DNA of 64,000 bases, from the NCBI RefSeq assembly GCF_019916085.1, contig NZ_CP049834.1:2308501-2372500 (forward strand), in the 5' to 3' direction. Position 1 is the stretch's first letter. Every line of letters begins with the position of its first letter. This stretch comes from Aquirufa lenticrescens (GTDB lineage Bacteria > Bacteroidota > Bacteroidia > Cytophagales > Spirosomataceae). A program made the translations under genes and the position numbers. Positions 8,494 through 18,587 of the stretch are shown one piece after another. The notes under the pieces are model-generated. The model was not told the origin of the DNA. It saw nothing but the letters and a program-made list of their open reading frames with translations, and made no database searches.

Positions 8494-9793
8494 CTTTTGC
8501 CTTTGCGCTGCTTACTAGTGGTCTAAGGAATAATAAACTAGCGGCAAAAACAAACGTCAGAACCAATATACTGATCCGCATATTGCCTGTTAACTGAATA
8601 ATTAGGCCAAACATAAACGTCCCAATTACTGTGGACAATCGATCACAGACATCATAAAAACTGAAATAGGAGGCGGTATCCTTCTCCCCTTTGGGACATA
8701 ATTTAGCATAGGTGGCGCGGCTATTCGATTGAATACCCCCCATGACGAATCCGATGGCAGTGGCCAATAAATAAAAATTGAATTGTGAGGTTACCGTATA
8801 AGCATAGGCACACACAAATATCCAGACAAAGACAATTAAACCTAGCGCTTTTACATTACCCACCCAGCCTGATAATCGAGCACAGAAATAGGCGCCCGGA
8901 ATAGCGACTAACTGAATGAGTAGAATCGTAATAATTAAGGCATCTTCTGGAAGGTGTAATTCTTGACTTCCAAACAATGCACCTAAATACATGACTGTTT
9001 GAGCACCCATATTAAATAGGAAGAAACTGACAAGGAATAATTTGATTTCCTTATTTACCATTACTTCCCTAAATACCTTTTGAAGTTCTTTGAAGCCTCC
9101 TAGCCACCACTGGTTTTGGTCTTTTTCTTTGGCAGTTGAATCAGGAAGGTGATGCAAAGGGATTTGGGCAAATAATAACCACCATAATCCTACGGTTAAA
9201 AAGGAAACACGCGCTGCCATTTCGCCCCCTATTCCACCATACCATTCGGGTTTTAGGAGCATCGTTAGATTTTGAATCAATAATAAAACGGAACCTATAT
9301 AACCTAGGGTAAATCCTTTTGCACTTAATCGATCAAAACGATCAGGGGTCGCAATTTCAGGCAGGAAGCTATTGTAGAATACCATACTTCCTCCCCATCC
9401 AATGATGGAAAATAGGAATCCTAGCGTTCCAATATAATAATGGCCTTTGCTGAAAAAGAATAAGGCGATGCAACTGAAAGAGCCTAAATAACAAAAGAAC
9501 CGCATAAAGCTTTTCTTTGCACCGGTATAATCCGCTATGCCTGATAAGAAAGGCATTAAGATGGTTAAGGCTAAGAAGGCAACGGAAATAGTATACGAGA
9601 AAACAACCGTATTGCTTAATTCAAAGCCTAAAATGGAGATCATACCAGGCGTGACACTACCTAATGTAATCGCAGCGGAAGGAAAATAAATAGGGAAAAT
9701 GGCTGAAGTAATCGTTAAAGAATGCACTGAATTGGCCCAGTCATAAAAGGCCCAAGCATTCAATGTTTTCGGATTATTCAGTTTCTGTTCCAT
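8480..9793 (-). CDS. UMF1-family (Atg22-like) MFS transporter
   Basis: A 437-residue integral membrane protein with about twelve hydrophobic segments. The N-terminal NAWAFYDWANSVHSLTI is diagnostic for the UMF1/Atg22-like branch of the major facilitator superfamily, as is the loop GYIGSVLLL in the first half. In yeast Atg22 exports amino acids from the vacuole; substrates of bacterial members are mostly unknown, so none is assigned here. The start codon overlaps the parC stop by one base, which indicates translation from the parC transcript. Confidence 0.85.
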   Translation of the reverse strand: MEQKLNNPKTLNAWAFYDWANSVHSLTITSAIFPIYFPSAAITLGSVTPGMISILGFELSNTVVFSYTISVAFLALTILMPFLSGIADYTGAKKSFMRFFCYLGSFSCIALFFFSKGHYYIGTLGFLFSIIGWGGSMVFYNSFLPEIATPDRFDRLSAKGFTLGYIGSVLLLIQNLTMLLKPEWYGGIGGEMAARVSFLTVGLWWLLFAQIPLHHLPDSTAKEKDQNQWWLGGFKELQKVFREVMVNKEIKLFLVSFFLFNMGAQTVMYLGALFGSQELHLPEDALIITILLIQLVAIPGAYFCARLSGWVGNVKALGLIVFVWIFVCAYAYTVTSQFNFYLLATAIGFVMGGIQSNSRATYAKLCPKGEKDTASYFSFYDVCDRLSTVIGTFMFGLIIQLTGNMRISILVLTFVFAASLLFLRPLVSSAKAKAIWG

Positions 9794-12525
9794 TAAAATA
9801 AACCTAATTGCTCCCCTTTAGGAGGGTTTTTGATTTCAAAAGGTATTTCATCTTCTTTCTTCTCTTCAACAGATGGCTTCTCTTCTACTTTTGACTCTTC
9901 CGGAAAGTTGACAACAAATTCAGGTTCATCTGAAATTGCTTCTGCAGGTGTCTCTAGTTCATCTGAAACCGTTTCTACCACTTCCTCCACATCCTCTATT
10001 TCTACGGATTCAGGAGCATCGGCATTCTTTTCAGTTACCGGCGCTTCCTCCTCTGTTTCTAGGAAAATGACTTCGACTAGTTTCGGATAATTTAATTTAC
10101 TACCCAAGGCCTTCCAGCCTCTTACTTCGGCCAATTCATCGATGGGAATGATTTCTAATTCATTCGTCTTTCCATCTGGTTTGTGCTTAATCTGCACGTT
10201 AGGCGCATAATTGTCCGTCACAGCAATTAGTTTACTTGCTTTATGATCCGAAATGAAAAGGAATTTTTTATCTAAAGAAGTAGTCTCCAGATGGAATCGT
10301 TTGATCAAGTGAGTCTTATTGGAACCATCAAAATAAGCAGCCGAAATAATAGATTGAGGCTCAAATTTCTTTAAATACATTATTTCCTCTGCCGGGTAAC
10401 GATTCGTTAATTCGAAATTCGTTAACTCATAATTACCTGAGGCGTAAATGGCCAGAATACTGTCATTCGGTTCAAAATTACCGATATGATCTCCGTGTCC
10501 ATCGCGGTTTAAGCGACCGATCGTAGGGTCGTACCAAATATCCACTCCACCTAATGTAGATACTCCCGCTGATTTCATGGTGATTTTGCGAACCGGGTAT
10601 TTGGTTAGCATGTTCCCTAAGGATTCACGGCCTTTGATCGCTAGCTTCGCAAAGTCATAGTCAAATTGCTTGATTTTAGCCGTACAATTAGCTGTTAAGC
10701 TGATTTGGATTACCTCTGCTTCCCCATTTTCATTGGCGGAGAAATAAGTAATCTTCGATTTAGCATTATCGCTACTCACTTTGTATTCGCGATCACGCGT
10801 CACCGAAGTGACTTTGAAACGCTTCACATAGGATGTGCCTGACTTGCCATCTAGGTAAACAACGTTATAGACTTTTCTATCATCGTTCTTCTTGAAGACA
10901 GAGCAATAGATAATGTCGCGACCCACGAATACTTTCTCTTGTACTTTAGTGACTACGCAGGTACCGTTTGACCTGAATACGATAATATCATCGATATCCG
11001 AGCAATCCATGACGTACTCGTCTTTCTTCAAGCCATAACCTATGAAACCATCTTCGCGATTCACATATAGTTTTTGGTTAGCAGCGGCTACAACTGTTGC
11101 TGAAATAGTATTGAAGTTCTTGATCTCAGTACGACGCTCTCTTCCTTTTCCGTATTTAGCTAATAGATTTTTGAAGTAATCAATTGCATAGCGAATCAAA
11201 TTAGCTAAATGATCTTCAACCTCAGCTAACTCGTCTAATAAACGCTTCATTAATTCGTCTGCCTTAAAGCTGTCAAATTTAGAAATACGCTTAATTCTGA
11301 TTTCTAGTAATTTTAGGATATCCTCTTCCGTGATTTCGCGGTAGAAGTCCTTTTTATAAGGCTCTAAGCCTTTATCTACCGTTTGAATGACTAATTCGAA
11401 GGTTTCGCATTCTTCAATGTCGCGGTATATGCGATTTTCGATGAAGATTTTTTCCAAAGAGCTGAAGAGCACTTTCTCCATCAACTCTCCTTTGCGAATC
11501 TCTAATTCTTGGCGAAGTAAGTCAACCGTTTGATTAGTAGATACGCGAAGGATTTCGCCTACACCCATAAAATGCGGCTTATCTTCGATAATCACACAGG
11601 CATTAGGTGAAATGGAAACTTCACAGTCTGTAAAGGCATATAAGGCGTCAATCGTTACATCTGGAGAAATACCTGGTGCTAATTGAATTTGAATTTCTAC
11701 GTCTTTGGCCGTATTATCAATTACCTTCTTAATCTTGATTTTACCTGTATCATTTGCCTTGATGATGGAATCAATCAAAGAAGTCGTGGTAGTCGTGTAC
11801 GGAATCTCCGTTATAACAAGCGTTTTCTTGTCTAATTCATCGATTTTAGCTCGGATACGGATTTTTCCTCCCCTAAGACCATCGTTATAATTAGACGCAT
11901 CCATCATTCCCCCTAATAGGAAATCGGGATATAGCTCTACTTTCTTGTTATTTAAAATATCGATCGAAGCCTGGATAATTTCACAGAAATTATGCGGCAT
12001 GATTTTAGTTGCCAAACCTACAGCAATACCCTCTACCCCTTGCGCAAGCAAAAGTGGAAATTTAATAGGTAGCGTTACGGGTTCGCGCTTACGACCATCG
12101 TAGGACATTTGCCATTCGGTGGTCTGGTTGTTAAAAACAACGTCGTTCGCAAATTTGGATAAACGTACTTCAATATAACGCGCCGCTGCGGCGCTATCGC
12201 CAGTTCGGTTGTCTCCCCAGTTACCTTGGCAATCGAATAAAAGGTCTTTTTGGCCTAAATTAACAATCGCATCATTGATAGAGGCATCCCCGTGCGGGTG
12301 ATACTGCATGGTTTGACCGATCACATTCGCCACCTTATTGAAACGGCCATCGTCCATTTCCTTCAACGCGTGCAAAATGCGTCGTTGAACAGGCTTTAAT
12401 CCATCTTCAACGGCCGGAACCGCACGCTCTAAAATAACGTAAGAAGCATATTCTAAGAACCAATTCTCATACATCCCTGCTACCGCAATCTGATTCTGTA
12501 GTGCGCCGTCCGCTGTTTCACTCAT
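9793..12525 (-). CDS. parC: DNA topoisomerase IV subunit A
   Basis: Type IIA topoisomerase subunit that cleaves and rejoins DNA for chromosome decatenation; ParE is encoded at 22.5 kb. I chose the ATG at 12525 (910 residues, MSETADGALQ); the frame stays open further upstream only with a TTG. The winged-helix domain has HPHGDASIND and catalytic Tyr117 in AAARYIEVR, followed by the coiled-coil and a beta-pinwheel domain. Compared with the catalytic core, the C-terminus has an extra acidic, Glu/Pro-rich tail of roughly 90 residues that ends QLGLF, a good match to sliding-clamp-binding peptides. Being ParC rather than GyrA is inferred from the sequence style and the separate parE. Confidence 0.93.
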   Translation of the reverse strand: MSETADGALQNQIAVAGMYENWFLEYASYVILERAVPAVEDGLKPVQRRILHALKEMDDGRFNKVANVIGQTMQYHPHGDASINDAIVNLGQKDLLFDCQGNWGDNRTGDSAAAARYIEVRLSKFANDVVFNNQTTEWQMSYDGRKREPVTLPIKFPLLLAQGVEGIAVGLATKIMPHNFCEIIQASIDILNNKKVELYPDFLLGGMMDASNYNDGLRGGKIRIRAKIDELDKKTLVITEIPYTTTTTSLIDSIIKANDTGKIKIKKVIDNTAKDVEIQIQLAPGISPDVTIDALYAFTDCEVSISPNACVIIEDKPHFMGVGEILRVSTNQTVDLLRQELEIRKGELMEKVLFSSLEKIFIENRIYRDIEECETFELVIQTVDKGLEPYKKDFYREITEEDILKLLEIRIKRISKFDSFKADELMKRLLDELAEVEDHLANLIRYAIDYFKNLLAKYGKGRERRTEIKNFNTISATVVAAANQKLYVNREDGFIGYGLKKDEYVMDCSDIDDIIVFRSNGTCVVTKVQEKVFVGRDIIYCSVFKKNDDRKVYNVVYLDGKSGTSYVKRFKVTSVTRDREYKVSSDNAKSKITYFSANENGEAEVIQISLTANCTAKIKQFDYDFAKLAIKGRESLGNMLTKYPVRKITMKSAGVSTLGGVDIWYDPTIGRLNRDGHGDHIGNFEPNDSILAIYASGNYELTNFELTNRYPAEEIMYLKKFEPQSIISAAYFDGSNKTHLIKRFHLETTSLDKKFLFISDHKASKLIAVTDNYAPNVQIKHKPDGKTNELEIIPIDELAEVRGWKALGSKLNYPKLVEVIFLETEEEAPVTEKNADAPESVEIEDVEEVVETVSDELETPAEAISDEPEFVVNFPEESKVEEKPSVEEKKEDEIPFEIKNPPKGEQLGLF

Positions 12526-12539
12526 AGTAATTATCGCTA

Positions 12540-13100
12540 TTAATCTTCTGTGTGGAAGAGTTGGTACAATATTAAGGCTGTAGCTCCCCAAATCAAATTC
12601 CCCTCATACACAAAGGAAGGACTCAGGATTTTATTTCCATCGTAGCTAACTTCAAAAGGTTGTAGATTAGCCGGATCTTGAAAGAAAGATACAGGTATTT
12701 CAAAAATACGATTTATTTCTCTTTTATTTAAATCGTAGCTTAGCTTTTTATTCAGTCGAACGGAAAATGCGGTTATCCAATAATTAGAGACGTGAATCCA
12801 ATGTTCTGTGATGTAATCTAACGAAGAGACATCAATCTCAATACCTATTTCCTCCCGTACTTCCCTTGCCGCCGTCTCCCGTAAATCCTGATCCGTAGGA
12901 TCCATTTTTCCACCAGGTAAAGCCATTTGTCCGCTATGATGTCCATCGTATTGATTTCGCTCAATCAAAACTAGGTGCGGTTCCTGGTCGTCTTCTTCAA
13001 TAAATAATACAGCTACTGCTGCTTGTTTTGCGTTGGCTTTGATCTCCTGTTTTTGAAGGATTTGTTCGTATATCTGCTTGAAAGGTTCGAATTCTTTCAT
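12540..13100 (-). CDS. Nudix hydrolase, CoA pyrophosphatase-like
   Basis: A 186-residue Nudix protein, starting at the ATG at 13100 (MKEFEPFKQ). The Nudix box GGKMDPTD ... REVREEIGI is intact near residues 84-110, and the preceding QMALPGG resembles coenzyme A pyrophosphatases of the NudL/YeaB type. The likely reaction is hydrolysis of CoA or its oxidised forms to 4'-phosphopantetheine and ADP, but other nucleotide diphosphates remain possible. It is separated by 1 base from the FAD oxidoreductase upstream and by 14 bases from parC downstream, consistent with one operon. Confidence 0.86.
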   Translation of the reverse strand: MKEFEPFKQIYEQILQKQEIKANAKQAAVAVLFIEEDDQEPHLVLIERNQYDGHHSGQMALPGGKMDPTDQDLRETAAREVREEIGIEIDVSSLDYITEHWIHVSNYWITAFSVRLNKKLSYDLNKREINRIFEIPVSFFQDPANLQPFEVSYDGNKILSPSFVYEGNLIWGATALILYQLFHTED

Positions 13101-13101
13101 G

Positions 13102-14664
13102 TTACAAAAGCGTATTGGCGATGGCTTCTGCACATCGTATTCCGTCCAAAGCCGCAGACATAATGCCACCTGCATAACCTCCACCTTCACCACAAGGATA
13201 GAGGCCTTTTATTTCTGGATGCTCTAAGGTTTCCTTGTCGCGTGGTATTTTTACAGGTGAGGATGTTCTACTCTCTAAGCCGATGATTTGACCTAAATTG
13301 GAAGAGAAACCGGGTATTTTCTTGTTGAAATCTTGAAATCCTTGAGCCAATGGTTCTGAAATGTAATCTGGTAAGAATTCTCGCATTTCACCAGGTTCTA
13401 AGCCTGGTACGTAACTTGTCGGATGCGAACTCTTGCTTGCTTTTCCTTGGATAAAATCTAAGGTATATTGAGAAACCGCTTTTTGGGACCCTCCTACTAA
13501 ACTTCCTGCCTTCTGCTCTAGTTCTTCTTGTAATTGCATTCCTGCCAAAGCTCCAAATTCTTTGTATCGCGCTAAGTCTTCCTCTACAATACTGACCACA
13601 ATACCAGAATTCGCGTATTTAGAATCACGTCTAGATGGTGACATTCCATTGACTACGACTTGATTAGGCGATGTCGCCGAAGGTACAATAAATCCACCTG
13701 GGCACATACAGAAGGAGAAAACTCCTCTTTGAACACCTTGGAATTTACTTTGAGTTACTAAACTGAAACTGGCTGGAGGTAAGTATTCAGGACGTTGTTT
13801 TACTTTGTATTGCGCTTGATCAATAAAAGACTGCTGATGTTCAATTCGTACGCCTATCGCGAATGGTTTAGCTTCGATGGCTACGCCTTTATTTTGTAAT
13901 AATTGGAATATATCACGGGCCGAGTGGCCTGTGGCTAATAAAAGTTTATCGGCTTGAAATTCTGCTCCATTCGAACATACAACTCCTTTTATGGATTTAT
14001 TCTCGATCAAAAAATCAACTACTCGGTGATGAAAATGCACTTCTCCTCCCGCTGCAATGACTGCATCCCGCATGGAGGCGATAATACCTGGTAACTTATT
14101 TGTTCCTATGTGTGGGTGAGCCTCAAATAAAATATCGCTATGAGCGCCATGTGCTACAAATGTTTCTAGAACTCCTTTAATATCGCCGCGTTTCGTACTT
14201 CTCGTATATAATTTACCGTCAGAATAAGTACCTGCGCCACCTTCTCCAAAACAGTAATTGGAATCTGGATCCACTAAATTAAAGCGGTTAATGGCCGCTA
14301 AATCTCTTCTGCGATCTCTTACATCTTTACCCCGTTCTAATACGATGGGTTTAATTCCTTTCTTGACAAAGTCAATCGCAGCAAATAATCCGGCAGGACC
14401 AGATCCGATAATGATGACTTTTTTGGCGTCTTTTGATAAAGTAGGTAATTGAGCAGAAAGACCGAAATCGTGGTCCTTTTCATAAAAACCGATCCGAAGA
14501 TTGACTTTTATTTGTCTGCTTCTAGCGTCGATTGACCTTTTTTCGATGCGATAGGTACAAGCTGCTAGATACGCCTCTCCCATTTCAGTAGCTAAAAATT
14601 GAGCTAATTTTTCAGGAGAATGGGCAATATCTGGGCTAAGAACGAAGTCTTTTTGGTCAATCAT
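13102..14664 (-). CDS. FAD-dependent oxidoreductase (COG2509 type)
   Basis: A 520-residue flavoprotein. The ATG at 14664 (MIDQKDFVL) is used because the upstream extension has only a TTG. A ferredoxin-like N-terminal domain of about 90 residues precedes a Rossmann FAD-binding motif, IIGSGPAGLFAAIDF, near residue 95; later landmarks are GEGGAGTYSDGKLYTR, LLATGHSARDIF and the C-terminal GEGGGYAGGIMSAALDGI, all typical of the uncharacterised FAD dehydrogenases in COG2509. The physiological substrate is unknown. It is the first gene of the unit that continues into the Nudix gene and parC. Confidence 0.87.
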   Translation of the reverse strand: MIDQKDFVLSPDIAHSPEKLAQFLATEMGEAYLAACTYRIEKRSIDARSRQIKVNLRIGFYEKDHDFGLSAQLPTLSKDAKKVIIIGSGPAGLFAAIDFVKKGIKPIVLERGKDVRDRRRDLAAINRFNLVDPDSNYCFGEGGAGTYSDGKLYTRSTKRGDIKGVLETFVAHGAHSDILFEAHPHIGTNKLPGIIASMRDAVIAAGGEVHFHHRVVDFLIENKSIKGVVCSNGAEFQADKLLLATGHSARDIFQLLQNKGVAIEAKPFAIGVRIEHQQSFIDQAQYKVKQRPEYLPPASFSLVTQSKFQGVQRGVFSFCMCPGGFIVPSATSPNQVVVNGMSPSRRDSKYANSGIVVSIVEEDLARYKEFGALAGMQLQEELEQKAGSLVGGSQKAVSQYTLDFIQGKASKSSHPTSYVPGLEPGEMREFLPDYISEPLAQGFQDFNKKIPGFSSNLGQIIGLESRTSSPVKIPRDKETLEHPEIKGLYPCGEGGGYAGGIMSAALDGIRCAEAIANTLL

Positions 14665-14709
14665 ACGAGTATTTTGTGCAAATTTACGAATCAATTTTGA
14701 CTAATTCAG

Positions 14710-16629
14710 ATGAATAAGCTCGGCTCAGAAGTTTCTCCCTATTTATTACAACATAAAAACAACCCGGTTCATTGGGAGCCGTGGGGACCTGAGGCATTAG
14801 ATCGCGCAAAAATTGAAGACAAGCCCATCATAGTGAGTATTGGGTATGCCGCCTGCCATTGGTGCCACGTGATGGAGCACGAATCTTTTGAGAATCAGGA
14901 AGTGGCGGCCATCATGAATGAATACTTTGTAAACATTAAAGTAGACAGGGAAGAACGTCCAGATGTAGATATGGTGTATATGGAGGCGCTTCATCAGATG
15001 GGATTGAATGGAGGTTGGCCACTCAATGTTTTTTTATTACCAGATCAAAAGCCCTTTTACGGAGGTACCTATTTCAAAAAAGCCAACTGGATTCAGTTGT
15101 TATATTCTATTCATAATGCTTTTGTGAACAACCGCGAAGACTTAGCTAAATCGGCGGATGGATTCGCAGAGAGCTTATCTGAAAACGCCTCCTTTTTTGC
15201 TCATTCAGATTTAAATGAGACTGCCGCAGTTATTCCAACGGCATTGACTAAAATTAAATCTGCATTAGATCCTGTTTTCGGAGGAATCAACAAAGCTCCT
15301 AAATTTCCTCTACCCTCTTTGATTCAATTTTTATATGCAGTACCCTCTTCTCTTTCGGTCGAATTGGGATTGCCCATACTTCAAAAAACGTGGTTAGAAA
15401 AAATGGCCCAAGGGGGTATTTATGATGCAGTTGGTGGTGGTTTTTCTAGGTATTCGGTAGATTCTGAGTGGTTTTGCCCTCATTTTGAAAAGATGCTCTA
15501 TGATAATGCGCAATTATTGTCTGCTTACACGAAAGCCTACAAGAGAGAGCGGAATCCACTTTATCAAGAAGTGATTTTCGATACTATTAGCTTTCTAAAG
15601 CGCGAATTACTTTCGCCTCGAGGTTTGTATTATTCCTCCTTAGATGCGGATTCAGAGGGCGAAGAGGGTCTGTTTTATACCTGGTCTTTTTCGGAATTAG
15701 CCGCCTTGAACAATGACGAGTTTTTAAAGACATATTCCATCTCGAAAAACGGTAATTGGGAGGATGGACGTAATATTTTATTCAAATCATCTCCTGTTTT
15801 AAACTCGCATTTCGAGAAAGAAATGAATGTTTTACGGGATGCTCGGTTAACCCGAATAAGACCTGGGACAGATACAAAAGAAGTCTTGGTATGGAATGCG
15901 CAATTAGTGGCAGCATTTGTAGAAGTCTATCAAGTGTTTGGTCGAAAAGAGGATTTGCAAAGTGCTATAGATTTAATTACGGCTATTGAAACGCATTTTA
16001 ATAAAGGTGATCAATGGTTGCATCAGGCTCAGTTTTCGCGCGAGCCTATTGGTGCTTTTTTGGATGATATCTCTGCCTTGGTTTTGGCCTATATAAAACT
16101 CTATTTATTGACCTCAGATGCTAATTTCAAGGAGAAAGCAGATAATCTAATACTAAGAATTGGTGATGAGTTTTCGCATCCAGAATTAGCGCTGTATCAA
16201 TACCGGTCAAAGAAAGCGGATTATTTAATAGCGGAAAAAGTAGAAGTAATGGATTCGGTGATGCCTTCGTCTAATTCGATGTTGTGTGAGGCTTTCTTAT
16301 GGATGGGTATTCTGAAAAATAAGGCTGAATATACCCTTAATGGCCGTGCCATGTTGTCTCAAATTCTCGAAAGAGCCATTGCGCATCCTGCTTATTTTGC
16401 GAATTGGTTGCGCATTTATTCGGAATGGATAGAACATCCGAAAGCTTTGCTAAAATATGCGGGTGACGGCGATGGTTTGGATGTTTTCGACTGGTGTATC
16501 GACAAGGATCAACTTGTTTGTATTCCTTCTGAAGAAATAGAGACCTATTTGTTATGTGTGGGTGATTATTGTTTCGCTCCTGTTTCGACTTTGCAAGAAG
16601 TAGATAAGCAGTTAGCTGAGCTTATTTAA
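14710..16629 (+). CDS. YyaL/DUF255 thioredoxin-domain protein
   Basis: A 639-residue cytoplasmic protein (no signal peptide) of the spermatogenesis-associated protein 20/YyaL family. The N-terminal DUF255 thioredoxin-like domain has the hallmark [12 protein letters not shown] with Cys49 and Cys52, followed by [10 protein letters not shown] and GGWPLNVFL; the remainder is an alpha/alpha-toroid resembling N-acylglucosamine epimerase and glycoside hydrolase families ([29 protein letters not shown]). It is slightly shorter than the roughly 680 residues usual for the family. Function is not established. Its end overlaps ruvC by 8 bases, convergently. Confidence 0.88.
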   Translation: MNKLGSEVSPYLLQHKNNPVHWEPWGPEALDRAKIEDKPIIVSIGYAACHWCHVMEHESFENQEVAAIMNEYFVNIKVDREERPDVDMVYMEALHQMGLNGGWPLNVFLLPDQKPFYGGTYFKKANWIQLLYSIHNAFVNNREDLAKSADGFAESLSENASFFAHSDLNETAAVIPTALTKIKSALDPVFGGINKAPKFPLPSLIQFLYAVPSSLSVELGLPILQKTWLEKMAQGGIYDAVGGGFSRYSVDSEWFCPHFEKMLYDNAQLLSAYTKAYKRERNPLYQEVIFDTISFLKRELLSPRGLYYSSLDADSEGEEGLFYTWSFSELAALNNDEFLKTYSISKNGNWEDGRNILFKSSPVLNSHFEKEMNVLRDARLTRIRPGTDTKEVLVWNAQLVAAFVEVYQVFGRKEDLQSAIDLITAIETHFNKGDQWLHQAQFSREPIGAFLDDISALVLAYIKLYLLTSDANFKEKADNLILRIGDEFSHPELALYQYRSKKADYLIAEKVEVMDSVMPSSNSMLCEAFLWMGILKNKAEYTLNGRAMLSQILERAIAHPAYFANWLRIYSEWIEHPKALLKYAGDGDGLDVFDWCIDKDQLVCIPSEEIETYLLCVGDYCFAPVSTLQEVDKQLAELI

Positions 16630-17197
16630 TTCGTTCTGGATTCTCCGTGACGAAAGCGCCCCAGCCTTTTTTTGTTCCTTTAAGCGTGGAACTGATGTTT
16701 TTATTATGAAAATGATGGCAAATAGCGATTCCTAGTGCGTCAGTTGCATCGTGCATTTTGGCATCTAATTTAATATTGCCAATAATCTCCACCATTTTAG
16801 CGACTTGTTCTTTCGACGCATTCCCATTTCCTGTCACCGACTGTTTGATCTTTTTAGGTTCGTATTCCGCAATCGGAATTGATTTAGAGAAGGCTAAAGA
16901 CATCACCATCCCTTGCACGCGACCTAATTTCAACATCGATTGTACATTTTTGCCAAAGAAGGGCGATTCAATTGCAATCTCATCAGGCAGAAACTCTTCG
17001 ATAATTCCCAAAACCCGTTCGTGAATCTTCAAGAATTTAGCTCCCTGCGTAGTGTATTTAGTCAAGTTTAGCACGCCATATTGCAAAACAGTTACCTTGT
17101 CATTCGTAATTCTCAATAGACCATAACCTAAGTATCGTGTCCCTGGGTCAATACCTAAGATTATTTTTTCTGAAGAGGAAGTGCTAATTTGCGTCAT
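16622..17197 (-). CDS. ruvC: Holliday junction resolvase RuvC
   Basis: Endonuclease that resolves Holliday junctions together with RuvAB. The 191-residue protein has the RNase H-like fold signatures: [13 protein letters not shown] with catalytic Asp17, the acidic residue in [11 protein letters not shown], the basic [13 protein letters not shown] segment and the C-terminal acidic pair in [14 protein letters not shown]. The extension after residue 165 is longer than in E. coli RuvC (173 residues). ruvA and ruvB are not in this window. Its start codon lies 11 bases from the divergent deacetylase gene. Confidence 0.96.
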   Translation of the reverse strand: MTQISTSSSEKIILGIDPGTRYLGYGLLRITNDKVTVLQYGVLNLTKYTTQGAKFLKIHERVLGIIEEFLPDEIAIESPFFGKNVQSMLKLGRVQGMVMSLAFSKSIPIAEYEPKKIKQSVTGNGNASKEQVAKMVEIIGNIKLDAKMHDATDALGIAICHHFHNKNISSTLKGTKKGWGAFVTENPERIK

Positions 17198-17208
17198 TAA
17201 AGCTCTGT

Positions 17209-17820
17209 ATGTTTATTCATCAAATTCCGTCGTTCATTCCTGCCCTTTTACCCCGATTTACGTGGTCAAAAGCAGTTGATCGTCAGATTTATTTAACCTT
17301 TGATGATGGACCAACTCCTGAAATTACGGATTTTGTCCTAGAATGCTTAGCGGAATTTGAAGCAAAGGCCACATTTTTTTGCATTGGTAAGAATGTGGTA
17401 GAAAATCCGAGTATTATTCAACGAATTAAAGCTGCAGGTCATAGCATCGGAAATCATACCATGAATCATAGCAATGCTTGGAAAATGGATTATGACGCTT
17501 ATGTTGATGACTTCAATAAATGTGAGGCAGTATTTAATCAACTGGCAATTAAATCCATTGGTTTCCGCCCTCCCTATGGCCGGATTACGCGCGAGATGTA
17601 CCGTGAAATGGATAATGTAATTTTATGGTCCGTATTAACAGGGGATTATAATGCCTCTTTATCCTCCTCAGAAATTATTTCATCCGTTTTGCCCTTACTA
17701 AAACCTGGTGCAATTGTCGTGATGCACGATAGTGTCAAAGCTTTTCCACGTTTGCAGGTTATTTTACCTGCCATTCTTCGTTATTGTAAAGAACAAAATT
17801 TCGTTTTATCCGCCTTATGA
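17209..17820 (+). CDS. Polysaccharide deacetylase (NodB domain) family protein
   Basis: A 203-residue protein made almost entirely of a NodB homology domain. Metal-site motifs are present: TFDDGP at residues 30-35 (Asp32/Asp33) and HTMNH (His83, His87), then RPPYGRI and a late VMHDS with the catalytic histidine. Members remove acetyl groups from peptidoglycan, chitin-like or other sugars. I see no convincing signal peptide, although the N-terminal MFIHQIPSFIPALL is mildly hydrophobic, so the substrate and location are open. It overlaps tatD by four bases (ATGA). Confidence 0.88.
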   Translation: MFIHQIPSFIPALLPRFTWSKAVDRQIYLTFDDGPTPEITDFVLECLAEFEAKATFFCIGKNVVENPSIIQRIKAAGHSIGNHTMNHSNAWKMDYDAYVDDFNKCEAVFNQLAIKSIGFRPPYGRITREMYREMDNVILWSVLTGDYNASLSSSEIISSVLPLLKPGAIVVMHDSVKAFPRLQVILPAILRYCKEQNFVLSAL

Positions 17821-18587
17821 TTGATACGCACGCACACTTGTATGATGTTCATTTTCAAGAAGATATGTCTTTTTTCTTAAAGGAGATTAAAGAGGCAGGT
17901 GTGACAGAAGTTTGGTTGCCAAATTGTGACTCTGAATCTTGGGTGGATCTAAAGAAATTAAGTATAAATTACCCTGATTTTGTGCTTCCGATGGTTGGGT
18001 TACATCCTACGTATGTGAAGGAAAATTACCAAGCAGAATTAGCTGTATTAAAGTCAGAATTAGACAAAACTAAAGTGTTAGCCATCGGTGAAATAGGTTT
18101 GGATTATTATTGGGATACCACTTTTGCAGAACTACAAATGGATGCTTTCAAGCAACAATGCCATTGGGCATTAGACTTTGGTTTATGGGTTGATATACAC
18201 TGTAGAAAAGCGTATGCCGATTTAATTAAAACGTTAAAATTGCCCGAATTCAAAAATTTAAGGGGTATTATTCACTGTTTTGCAGGTGATGCCCGAGAAG
18301 CAAAGGTATTGATAGATTTAGGCTATTATTTGGGTATTGGAGGTGTAATAACCTATAAAAACACGACTCTATTTGAGGATATTAAGGATATTCCTTTGTC
18401 ACGGATTGTATTAGAAACGGATGCTCCTTATTTAAGTCCTGTACCCTTCAGAGGAAAGCCTAATTCACCTAAGAATATTCCGATTATCGCTCAAAAATTG
18501 GCTGATTTATATGAGGTATCCCTCGAACATTTGGTGAGGCAAACAAATGCGAATGCACAGCAATTAAAAGCTATCTCAGGTTATTAA
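17817..18587 (+). CDS. tatD: TatD-family metal-dependent DNase
   Basis: A 256-residue amidohydrolase-fold protein. The metal ligands are visible: DTHAHLYD (His5 and His7), IGEIGLDYYWD with the Glu ligand, VDIHCRKA, IIHCFAGD and the C-terminal LETDAPYLSP. TatD enzymes are 3'-5' exonucleases or deoxyribonucleases with roles in DNA repair and turnover; some paralogues (YcfH, YjjV) are less well defined and cannot be told apart here. It is translationally coupled to the upstream deacetylase, and its 3' end overlaps the convergent ABC ATPase by 17 bases. Confidence 0.92.
   Translation: MIDTHAHLYDVHFQEDMSFFLKEIKEAGVTEVWLPNCDSESWVDLKKLSINYPDFVLPMVGLHPTYVKENYQAELAVLKSELDKTKVLAIGEIGLDYYWDTTFAELQMDAFKQQCHWALDFGLWVDIHCRKAYADLIKTLKLPEFKNLRGIIHCFAGDAREAKVLIDLGYYLGIGGVITYKNTTLFEDIKDIPLSRIVLETDAPYLSPVPFRGKPNSPKNIPIIAQKLADLYEVSLEHLVRQTNANAQQLKAISGY

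Noticed and set aside
9830-10090. Serine-rich open frame on the plus strand
   Set aside because: It is the reverse reading of the Glu/Pro-rich acidic tail of ParC; low-complexity shadow.
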